Positions 1 to 7,511 of a stretch of 64,000 bases of DNA are shown piece after piece. A program made the position numbers and the translations under genes. Where the stretch lies: assembly GCF_018402495.1 (NCBI RefSeq), contig NZ_JAGYIU010000006.1:17290-81289 (forward strand), read 5' to 3'. Positions within the stretch are counted from its first letter, which is position 1. Each line of letters opens with the position of its first letter. The notes below the pieces were generated by a model. It was given only the letters and a program-made list of their open reading frames with translations, had not been told where the DNA came from and ran no database searches. The DNA is from Pseudoalteromonas sp. (lineage in GTDB: Bacteria > Pseudomonadota > Gammaproteobacteria > Enterobacterales > Alteromonadaceae).

Positions 1-488
1 TAAGGCTGCTGACTAAGCTGCTGTTTTTTTTGAGTGAGCGCTTCTATTTGTTGTTGTGCTTGCTTGATTTGTGGGTCAAATCGCTGCTTAAGTGCCGCCG
101 TTTCAGTGGTTATAGCATTCGCAATTGAGCTGGCCCCTAAGCGATTTGCTTTATCTTGGGTCATGTAATCGATTTGCTGTTTTCTTTGTGTGTATTCTTG
201 TTGGTATTGTTTAATTTTAAGCTCAAGCTGCACAATATCACGCTCTATTTGTTGCACCGCTAAGTAATCGTCTACGGAGGTGTCGGTAACGGGTGTGTTT
301 TTTTGTTGCAATGTATTCGTTTGTATAAGGTTAACGTTTTTAAGTGTCATCACTTTAGCGTTTTCAGCACAAGGTGTTTGGCTAAAAGTAGGCACTCCTT
401 TAATGGTGCATTTATAAACCGTCACTTCATTTGCCATGCTAAAAGCACAGGCACCCAAACAACACAGTATTAATATTAGCTTTGCCAT
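1..488 (-). CDS. DUF4124-like secreted protein, 3' end truncated by window edge
   Basis: Hand translation of the minus strand from ATG at 488: MAKLILILCCLGACAFSMANEVTVYKCTIKGVPTFSQTPCAENAKV..., open to the window edge; signal peptide, DUF4124-like start and coiled-coil tail. Not in the ORF track. Confidence 0.75.
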   Translation of the reverse strand, partial: MAKLILILCCLGACAFSMANEVTVYKCTIKGVPTFSQTPCAENAKVMTLKNVNLIQTNTLQQKNTPVTDTSVDDYLAVQQIERDIVQLELKIKQYQQEYTQRKQQIDYMTQDKANRLGASSIANAITTETAALKQRFDPQIKQAQQQIEALTQKKQQLSQQP

Positions 489-613
489 GGCTAAACCTAA
501 GTTGGCTCAAAATAGCATTTATAATGCACTAAGTTGTAATACCATACAATTTGTTTAATTTAATAGCATGTGCTCCGGATTGCGTTAAATAAAGTCAAGT
601 TAACAAAGGATAT

Positions 614-1050
614 TAAAATTTAGGCACAAAAAAACCACAATTAAGTGGCTTATATTCAGTAATGGTGGAGAGGGAGGGATAGACTTGCTTACATCCCTGT
701 AATTAATCGCTGCGCGACGCTTGCAGCGGCCTAAAATGTTCCAGACATTTTATCGAACCCTGTCGAGGGTGCTCACCCTCCCTATTTCTTAACGGAGTTA
801 AAATTTAGGCACAAAAAAACCACAATTAAGTGGCTTATATTCAGTAATGGTGGAGAGGGAGGGATAGACTTGCTTACATCCCTGTAATTAATCGCTGCGC
901 GACGCTTGCAGCGGCCTAAAATGTTCCAGACATTTTATCGAACCCTGTCGAGGGTGCTCACCCTCCCTATTTCTTAACGGAGTTAAAATTTAGGCACAAA
1001 AAAACCACAATTAAGTGGCTTATATTCAGTAATGGTGGAGAGGGAGGGAT
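614..1050 (-). repeat. 185-bp tandem repeat (2 full copies plus a partial third) carrying the 3' end of tRNA-Ser(GCU)
   Basis: 'taggcacaaaaaaacc' begins at 621, 806 and 991 (period 185); copies 614-798 and 799-983 read identical; the third runs into the tRNA gene. Confidence 0.95.
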
Positions 1051-1125
1051 TCGAACCCTCGATAGAGCTACAAACTCTATACTCCCTTAGCAGGGGAGCT
1101 CCTTCGGCCACTCGGACACCTCTCC
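1033..1125 (-). tRNA. tRNA-Ser(GCU)
   Basis: Minus strand GGAGAGGTGTCCGAGTGGCCGAAGGAGCTCCCCTGCTAAGGGAGTATAGAGTTTGTAGCTCTATCGAGGGTTCGAATCCCTCCCTCTCCACCA; anticodon loop CTGCTAA, long variable arm, encoded CCA. Confidence 0.95.
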
Positions 1126-1177
1126 GACACATTATTTAGCGTGTTATCAATCGGAAAAACCAATTAATACAAATAAG

Positions 1178-1268
1178 TGGTGGAGAGATAGGGATTTGAA
1201 CCCTAGAGGGGCTATAAACCCCTGCCGGTTTTCAAGACCGGTGCATTCGACCACTCTGCCATCTCTCC
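1178..1268 (-). tRNA. tRNA-Ser(UGA)
   Basis: Minus strand GGAGAGATGGCAGAGTGGTCGAATGCACCGGTCTTGAAAACCGGCAGGGGTTTATAGCCCCTCTAGGGTTCAAATCCCTATCTCTCCACCA; anticodon loop CTTGAAA, long variable arm. Confidence 0.95.
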
Positions 1269-1283
1269 ACGTCGTGGTGCAGG

Positions 1284-1312
1284 ATAATACTTAGGTGAGT
1301 TGCCTGTGTAAA
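1284..1312 (-). promoter_or_regulatory. Predicted sigma70 promoter of the tRNA-Ser operon
   Basis: Minus strand TTTACA-17 nt-TATTAT followed by a GC-rich discriminator about 20 nt before the mature tRNA 5' end. Confidence 0.75.
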
Positions 1313-1408
1313 TAGCAAAAAGATCGTTTGCTTAAAAAGTGAGCGTAAATGAGGTTTTTTTTATAAATAATGAAAATTTAAGGTGATTTTATAGGTATGA
1401 AGGGGCTG

Positions 1409-1465
1409 GCAGCAAACAGATGGAGCTAAAGAAGAAACTTCCTTTAGTGGTTGGGTGTTTGCTGC
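1409..1465. other. Nested inverted repeat downstream of the small ORF at 1493-1633
   Basis: GCAGCAAAC (1409-1417) pairs with GTTTGCTGC (1457-1465), enclosing CTAAAG (1426-1431)/CTTTAG (1442-1447). Confidence 0.6.
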
Positions 1466-1492
1466 AACAATACAAAAATCATGGTTGGGTGA

Positions 1493-1633
1493 TTATTTGT
1501 ATTGAATTGCACCGCCAAGTGCTAATTTTTTTCCGTAACGGTTAAGTTTAGCTAGCATTTTTGCTTTGCGATTAGTTGGTTTAACTGCAACGTGAGTTGT
1601 GGCTGTTTGGTTTAATGTATTAATTGGGTTCAT
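1493..1633 (-). CDS. 46-aa basic small protein of unknown function
   Basis: Hand translation MNPINTLNQTATTHVAVKPTNRKAKMLAKLNRYGKKLALGGAIQYK*; upstream SD-like GGAG (ACCTTGGAGCGAATACAATG). Below the ORF-track cutoff. Confidence 0.6.
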   Translation of the reverse strand: MNPINTLNQTATTHVAVKPTNRKAKMLAKLNRYGKKLALGGAIQYK

Positions 1634-2034
1634 TGTATTCGCTCCAAGGTTGTGTCTGTTGAAAACGTGTGCATTTTGCCCGTAGGTTGGTTAAAAATAA
1701 AGCGATAAAAATTGCTGGTGAAATATTAGTTTTTTTAATCTGAAAGTGTTTTTTTTATTTGCTATTTAATGGCGTTTTTTTTGATTTTGTATATTTATTC
1801 ATTATAGTCGTGTGCTATATCACTTTTATATGGGGTTTTTTCAGTTTTTTTAATTTTAATATGTTTATAAATAGATTGTTTTGAATAGTTATTCAGATTA
1901 AATTATTTTGTATTAATGGGGTGGGTTTTACTTCGTTCAAAGATTTAACATGCTATTTATAGGTGGTTAATTATTTATCAGAGAAGAGCATTAAATAAAC
2001 GATAAAAAAGAGTGTTGCTAGGCTTTTAAATTAT

Positions 2035-2064
2035 AAAAAAAGTGCCTAGGTTACTAGGCACTTT
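2035..2064 (-). terminator. Intrinsic terminator
   Basis: Perfect inverted repeat AAAGTGCCTAG/CTAGGCACTTT followed by a T run on the minus strand. Confidence 0.85.
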
Positions 2065-2208
2065 GGAGTTAGTTGCGTTTTAAAACGCTTCTAACTGGGG
2101 ATCGCACCGCCTCAAGAATTTAAAACTTAAAAAGAGGTGGTTTTAATATGTTGCAATTTGGGCTTACAATCATCAGCTCGGACGGCATTCTAAGTGATCT
2201 AGAGCGAA
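2036..2208 (-). ncRNA. Candidate structured small RNA ending at a strong intrinsic terminator
   Basis: TATAAT -10 (complement of 2215-2220) with a TTCATA -35-like box 18 nt upstream; perfect-arm hairpin at 2067-2096; terminator AAAGTGCCTAG-TAAC-CTAGGCACTTTTTTT at 2035-2064; no convincing ORF. Confidence 0.45.
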
Positions 2209-2330
2209 GTGAAGATTATACTTTGGTTTGTATTTTACTATGAAGCCACAAAATGCCTCTGCACAGCAAGAGCAGATCCGCTCAACAGTCTATTATTTGA
2301 GTTAAATGGGACTGGTGGGGTAAAAAACGC

Positions 2331-2363
2331 AAAATGCGGCATAGCTTAAAAGCAAATGCCGCA
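2331..2363 (-). terminator. Likely terminator of the DUF2884 gene
   Basis: TGCGGCAT (2335-2342)/ATGCCGCA (2356-2363) just downstream of the stop at 2392; T-rich after the stem on the minus strand. Confidence 0.6.
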
Positions 2364-2391
2364 AAGGGAGATTAATTAAAATGCTGAGCAG

Positions 2392-3186
2392 TTAGTGCTG
2401 TTTTATAGTAAATAACTCATAGCCTTTTAATGCAGGCACTTGCGCAGCAAGTTGGGTTTCTTGTTGTGCGATTTCAACAAAGTCACCACACAGTGTATTT
2501 GCACGCTGTTCAAGTTTTTTTGCATGGCGCTCTACTTTTTCTTCTATTTGTGCGCCCATATTTTCCATGCGCTCTTCAAAGGCTTGCATGTCACCACCTG
2601 AACCCATTAGCTCAGAACTTAATGCTACTAAAATACTGCCCATTGATTGCATTACGGCCGACTCAACGGCAGTTTCTATTTGTTGTTCAAACTGCTGTTC
2701 AAAGTTTTCACCAAACTGAGTGAAGCTTTGCTGGCCCATGACAAATGTACCTTGTTGGTAAAAGGTACCCTCTACTTCTTGTTGAATATCGTCCATCAAG
2801 GTAGCAATGTTATCGAGGCCATCAATATTAAATGCATTGGCGACTTCTTCTAATGTAACGCCCGCAATTTTAACGCCATCAAGTGCAATGTTGGCTACTT
2901 CAGGTAATTGCGCGCGTAAATTATCTGTGTAGTTGGTCAGTGCTTGGCGCTGAGCGCTATTTAATGCTACTTGCTCGCCATTGATCGACAACTCACCTTG
3001 AGTGGTAAAAGTCATACGTTGATTGTTGGCTTTAAAAATTTCTAATTCACTTGGCTTTATACGTACATCGTTTTTAAACTCAACTTTACATTCGTCGTTA
3101 CTAAATGAAATTGAAGAGCTGTTATCGTTATGAGCCATGGCGACGGGGGCGCACATAATTGCGCTAACTAATAATAATTCTTTCAT
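2392..3186 (-). CDS. DUF2884 (YggN-like) family protein
   Basis: ORF-track frame; start trimmed to MKELLLVSAIMCAPVAMAHNDN (signal peptide). Sequence resembles DUF2884. Confidence 0.75.
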   Translation of the reverse strand: MKELLLVSAIMCAPVAMAHNDNSSSISFSNDECKVEFKNDVRIKPSELEIFKANNQRMTFTTQGELSINGEQVALNSAQRQALTNYTDNLRAQLPEVANIALDGVKIAGVTLEEVANAFNIDGLDNIATLMDDIQQEVEGTFYQQGTFVMGQQSFTQFGENFEQQFEQQIETAVESAVMQSMGSILVALSSELMGSGGDMQAFEERMENMGAQIEEKVERHAKKLEQRANTLCGDFVEIAQQETQLAAQVPALKGYELFTIKQH

Positions 3187-3456
3187 GTTTATTCTCTGTT
3201 TTTTGCTGATGATAATTAACTTATAACAAGTTTGGTGCCAATAGTTTTTAGTGTTTAAAAACAGTGGTTTGTGATTTTTAAGGTGCTTTGAAGTTGAAAG
3301 TAAAGTCATTGAAAAAGCTAAAATTTGGTCAAAATAACCAATAATCAAATGCTAATAAATAAAATTTATCGATACGATAAAAAACTCTCACTTTCCACAA
3401 TTCAAATTTAGCGCTATTTATTCACAATACTGACACAGAGACTATTTAGGATAGCG

Positions 3457-3759
3457 ATGTGGCTTTATTTTGACGTAAATTTGTACAATGAATTTGCGTT
3501 GAACATTTTAATTTCACCAATTATCGCGATACAAGAATCCGTAATTGGTCTCAAACACTTTATGGAGTGGGTTGTGGGTAAGACATTTAGTTACGATGCG
3601 CTAGATGATGATTTTGTTGAAGACGAATACGAAATGGTCGGGCGTAATCAACACGACAAGAAAAAGCAAAAGGTGAAAAGAAAGTTAGAGGATTACCTTG
3701 AGCAAAAACGCTTGCGTAAAAACCTAGGTGAAGATGACTTAAACGATTATATTGATTAG
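3457..3759 (+). CDS. Small hypothetical protein with a basic PA3496-like C-terminus
   Basis: 100-aa ORF; C-terminal KRKLEDYLEQKRLRKNL motif; AGGA SD-like sequence upstream. Confidence 0.6.
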   Translation: MWLYFDVNLYNEFALNILISPIIAIQESVIGLKHFMEWVVGKTFSYDALDDDFVEDEYEMVGRNQHDKKKQKVKRKLEDYLEQKRLRKNLGEDDLNDYID

Positions 3760-3839
3760 GTTGTTGCTAGTACAAATCAGTGCCGACATATTAGCTTTTA
3801 ACTGCTACTTAGGTAGTATTTAAAGCTCTGTGGGTTGGT

Positions 3840-3868
3840 AATAAAGAGGCTTTATGCCTCTTTATAAT
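3840..3868. terminator. Bidirectional terminator
   Basis: TAAAGAGGCTTTATGCCTCTTTA between convergent genes. Confidence 0.75.
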
Positions 3869-3877
3869 TTTTAAGCC

Positions 3878-4369
3878 TCAAACTTTAGCTGCGAGCAATG
3901 CTTTTTCAATTACTTTTTCTAGTTTTTCAGGTTTAGTAAAGGGCGCGTAGCGCTTAATGGGTGAGCCATCTGCATTAATCAAAAACTTTGTGAAGTTCCA
4001 CTTAATTTTTCGTGTTAAAAACCCCGGCAATACAGATTTTAAATAGCGAAAAACCGGATGTGTATGCTGACCATTAACGTTCACTTTTTCTGCGATTAAA
4101 AAACTAACTCCGTAATTGATTAAACAACCTTGTGCTATTTGTTTCGCGTCTCCGGGTTCTTGCTGGCCAAATTGGTTACACGGGAAACCTATAATGACTA
4201 AACCTTGGCTGGCATACTTTTCGTGTAATGCTTGCAATGACTCGTATTGATAGGTGAATCCACACTCACTTGCGGTATTTACTATTAACACAACTTTACC
4301 TACAAACTCTTTAAAATCGATAGGTTGGCCTTGCAGGCTAGTAGCACTTAGTTGATGAAATGGGTGCAT
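3878..4369 (-). CDS. Glutathione peroxidase
   Basis: NTASECGFTYQYESLQALHEKY, GFPCNQFGQQEPG and WNFTKFLI motifs. Confidence 0.92.
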   Translation of the reverse strand: MHPFHQLSATSLQGQPIDFKEFVGKVVLIVNTASECGFTYQYESLQALHEKYASQGLVIIGFPCNQFGQQEPGDAKQIAQGCLINYGVSFLIAEKVNVNGQHTHPVFRYLKSVLPGFLTRKIKWNFTKFLINADGSPIKRYAPFTKPEKLEKVIEKALLAAKV

Positions 4370-4462
4370 ATTATTAAGCTATTATTTGTTTATTTGGCAT
4401 AGTCTAACCTTTGCTTGGTGATTAACAAAGTCAAAATAGCGAACACTGCTATGGCATTACTG

Positions 4463-4762
4463 TTAATTTAAAATCAAAAATAACCCCATACCAGCAAGTG
4501 TGGTTAGGTAAATATTATGTGTTTTGTAAGCAACTATAATGGCCACAATCGCTGCGCTTAGATAAGGGTTTTGCCAGCTTAAGTTAATGCCTTCATCATT
4601 AATAAATACAATCGGCACCCAAATCGCTGTTAGAACCGCAGGTGCACTGAAGCTCAAAAACTGCTGCATTTTAGGTCCTACTTTAAATGGTAGCGCGCGA
4701 TGTAAGAATAAATAACGGGTAAAAAAGGTAATACACGCCATAAGTAAAATAGTCGTCATCAT
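4463..4762 (-). CDS. azlD: AzlD family branched-chain amino acid exporter subunit
   Basis: About 100-aa membrane protein overlapping azlC. Confidence 0.85.
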   Translation of the reverse strand: MMTTILLMACITFFTRYLFLHRALPFKVGPKMQQFLSFSAPAVLTAIWVPIVFINDEGINLSWQNPYLSAAIVAIIVAYKTHNIYLTTLAGMGLFLILN

Positions 4763-5463
4763 GATTTGGCGTCCTTATTTTTTACTATTCTGGTAACAGC
4801 ATACCCTGCGCTCATCGCTAATAGTGCTGAGCATACCAACCACAGCTCAAAGCCTGTACTTTTTAATAAAGTGGCACAGAACCCTGCAACAATGACAGTG
4901 ACAAGTGTGGCTAAATTTTTAATCCCCGGGATAACCAAAGCAATAAAGGTTGCAGCAATCGCAAAGTCGAGTCCTAAATTGGTTAGATCAGGGAGCATAG
5001 TGCCGGCTACAATACCGATAAGTGTCCAAATATTCCAAGCAATGTAAAAGCTAAAGCCTGCGCTGAGCGCGTAAATTAGGCGCGTTTGAGTCTGATAGGC
5101 GCGAGGGTGATGCGAAAAAGCAAATAGTTCATCAGTTAAGACAAAGCTGACTGGAAGGCGCCAACGCATGGGTTGTTCAATCACTTTGTGGCGAACCGCT
5201 AAGCCATATAAAAAATGGCGGGAGCTAATAATAAATGTGGTAAATAAAATGGTTAGTAGAGGCGTGTTACCAGCAATTAGCTCAATCGCAACTAGTTGAG
5301 CCGAGCCTGCAAATACTAGTAGCGACATGGCTTGGGTTTCAAAGGGGGTAAAGCCATTTTGTATTGCCAATGAGCCACATAAAATACCCCAAGGGATCAC
5401 TGCCAAGCACAATGGCAGCATATCTAAAAAGCCTTTTAATAATGGTTTTTTAATGGAATGCAT
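4759..5463 (-). CDS. azlC: AzlC family ABC-independent amino acid exporter subunit
   Basis: LPLCLAVIPWGILCGSLA...FAGSAQLVAIEL motifs; 4-nt overlap with azlD. Confidence 0.9.
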   Translation of the reverse strand: MHSIKKPLLKGFLDMLPLCLAVIPWGILCGSLAIQNGFTPFETQAMSLLVFAGSAQLVAIELIAGNTPLLTILFTTFIISSRHFLYGLAVRHKVIEQPMRWRLPVSFVLTDELFAFSHHPRAYQTQTRLIYALSAGFSFYIAWNIWTLIGIVAGTMLPDLTNLGLDFAIAATFIALVIPGIKNLATLVTVIVAGFCATLLKSTGFELWLVCSALLAMSAGYAVTRIVKNKDAKS

Positions 5464-5570
5464 GTTTTTTACTCTTTGTACCGGTAGAAAGACTCATCAG
5501 GATACCTTAATATTAAAATGCTATAATAGTTAGCGTTTTAGATGATACTGTTTTTTTAAGGAAAGGTGTA

Positions 5571-6227
5571 ATGTTCAAGGTAAAAGTATGGGATGGCTTT
5601 TTAAGAAGCTTTCATTGGTTATTAGTGCTGAGTATTGCCGTACTTTATTTTAGTATTGAAGAGGGCATGATAGAGCTTCATTTTTTAGCTGGCTTTTTTA
5701 CACTAGCGCTTATCTGCACACGATTAATATGGGGGATTATAGGAAGTAAAACGGCGAAGTTATCAGCCTTATTTCACTCGCCTCGCGCTGTTTTTGAATC
5801 GTTCAAAGCAAATGATACTCATCAGCTAGGGCATTCTGCACCAGGTAGTTATATGGTGTTATTATTTTTTGTATTGATTATTACTCAGTTACTTAGCGGC
5901 CTGATGAGTAGCGATGGTATTTTGACTGATGGCCCTTTAGCACAGTATGTTTCAAGTAATACCGTTGATTTTGCTAATTGGTTGCATCGTTTAAACTTCG
6001 ATATTTTATTTTATGCGATTGGTTTACATGTTGCCGCAATTGCTTTTTATAAAATTAAGGGTAAGCCTTTAGTAAAAGCAATGATCACTGGCGAAAAGGC
6101 ACTACCGAGTACAAAACAAGAGCCTGTTACCAAAGCACCATGGCTTGCATGGGGTATTTTTATTACTTTACTGGTTGCAATAATGACTACGTGGGGACGT
6201 GAGCCTTTAAGTTATTTACTTAGTTAA
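5571..6227 (+). CDS. Cytochrome b/b561 family protein
   Basis: VWDGFLRSFHWLLVLSIAVLY, spaced His residues, multiple TM helices. Confidence 0.85.
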   Translation: MFKVKVWDGFLRSFHWLLVLSIAVLYFSIEEGMIELHFLAGFFTLALICTRLIWGIIGSKTAKLSALFHSPRAVFESFKANDTHQLGHSAPGSYMVLLFFVLIITQLLSGLMSSDGILTDGPLAQYVSSNTVDFANWLHRLNFDILFYAIGLHVAAIAFYKIKGKPLVKAMITGEKALPSTKQEPVTKAPWLAWGIFITLLVAIMTTWGREPLSYLLS

Positions 6228-6256
6228 AAAATGGCGCTAATACAGCGCCATTTTTA
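6227..6256. terminator. Bidirectional terminator
   Basis: AAAAATGGCGCTAATACAGCGCCATTTTT between convergent genes. Confidence 0.85.
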
Positions 6257-6277
6257 CTCTTTAATACGCAGTGTTTA

Positions 6278-6730
6278 TTAGTCTTTAAATTGCGTGTGGC
6301 AATCTTTACAGCCTTTAGCCCATGCGCCAAATGCTTTACCAATGACCGCTTTATCACCTGTTTGAGCTGCCACAGCTAGCTCATCAGCATATTGCTGAAA
6401 CGCTGTTGCTTTTTTCATAAAAGTATCGTTTTCAGACCATACCGAAGGAAGTGCGGATGTATTACCCTTATCTGTACCTGCATAAAATGCTTCCCATGGC
6501 ATTTTTGCAAGTGCTGCAGCATTATTTGCACGTTGCTTAAATTGTTCTGCATCAAAAGGTATTTTACCTTTTAACATAGCGCCCATATCACCAATTTGCA
6601 CCGAAAGCATAGAAAATGCTGCTTGGCGATATTCAATTGCATCGCTTGGCTCTTTAAACGCAGAATTAGCTGATACGCTAAGTGCGCATGTAGATAATAA
6701 TGCCCCGATAAATACTTGCTTTAATTTCAC
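6278..6730 (-). CDS. Cytochrome c' / c556-type monohaem cytochrome
   Basis: Signal peptide, C-terminal CKDCH haem motif, four-helix-bundle-like sequence. Confidence 0.9.
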   Translation of the reverse strand: MKLKQVFIGALLSTCALSVSANSAFKEPSDAIEYRQAAFSMLSVQIGDMGAMLKGKIPFDAEQFKQRANNAAALAKMPWEAFYAGTDKGNTSALPSVWSENDTFMKKATAFQQYADELAVAAQTGDKAVIGKAFGAWAKGCKDCHTQFKD

Positions 6731-6806
6731 TTTACTCTACTCCTTAAGGGTTTTTTAACTGTCTTTGTATATTAGCTTAGGTTTTAGTTCAAGGGAAAGC
6801 GTTGCT

Positions 6807-7277
6807 TTAGTCGTTTAAATCAATATCAGCAAATATCATTCCTCTACGCATACTACGTGTAGCTAGAAATACTTCGCCTAATAATGACATAAACGCACAG
6901 ATTAGTAAGGCCATAGCACCAACAAAACAACTACCAATCGTAACACCTAAGTTGATCGATTGAATATGAGATAGGAATAACAGCATAACTACAGCACATA
7001 CTAATAGCGCACTTAATACGCTCATACTAAAAGCAATATGGATGCAGCGAGAGCGTTTTAATAGTGCTCGTAATTCTGTAGTTAGCGATTTATTGAATTC
7101 TTCGTCAGTACTGACTTTTAGTTTACGTTCTAGTTGTCTTGCCCGGTCTGTAATACGTGCTAGGCGATTAGATAAAACGCCGAGCGTTGCCGCTATACCC
7201 GTAATCAAGAAAACGGGTGCGACAGCTGTCTGGATGACCTTAGCCATAGTTAAAATATTAATGACTTCGTTATTCAT
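6807..7277 (-). CDS. DUF2721 family membrane protein
   Basis: APVFLITGIAATLGVLSNRLARITDRAR motif. Confidence 0.85.
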   Translation of the reverse strand: MNNEVINILTMAKVIQTAVAPVFLITGIAATLGVLSNRLARITDRARQLERKLKVSTDEEFNKSLTTELRALLKRSRCIHIAFSMSVLSALLVCAVVMLLFLSHIQSINLGVTIGSCFVGAMALLICAFMSLLGEVFLATRSMRRGMIFADIDLND

Positions 7278-7511
7278 TGTGATCTCAAGGTTAGTAAGCT
7301 TATTTACAATTATTTACATTTTTTCTTTAAGGTTAAAATTGTTTATAATCAGTTGCTTATGTTTTTTTTGTACCGTACTTGCTTTTTTTTGTAACTTTAA
7401 TGTAGCAATCCTGTTGCTTGATTGGCGGGTAACGTTTTATATTGGTCAATACCAATCAATAGGATTGAATTAAGCAAATACAATAATACATAACCTATCC
7501 TAGGGGAAACA

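Noticed and set aside
614-1050. CRISPR array interpretation of the direct repeats
   Set aside because: Units are 185 bp, contiguous and without variable spacers; they carry tRNA sequence and terminators; no cas genes nearby.
614-1268. tRNA-Ser as the attachment site of an integrated genomic island
   Set aside because: No integrase or mobile gene cargo; repeats are tandem and short rather than att sites flanking an island.
7441-7456. ATTGGT-CAAT-ACCAAT inverted repeat upstream of the S8 protease as an operator
   Set aside because: Only 6-bp arms in AT-rich sequence; no regulator or second instance to support it.
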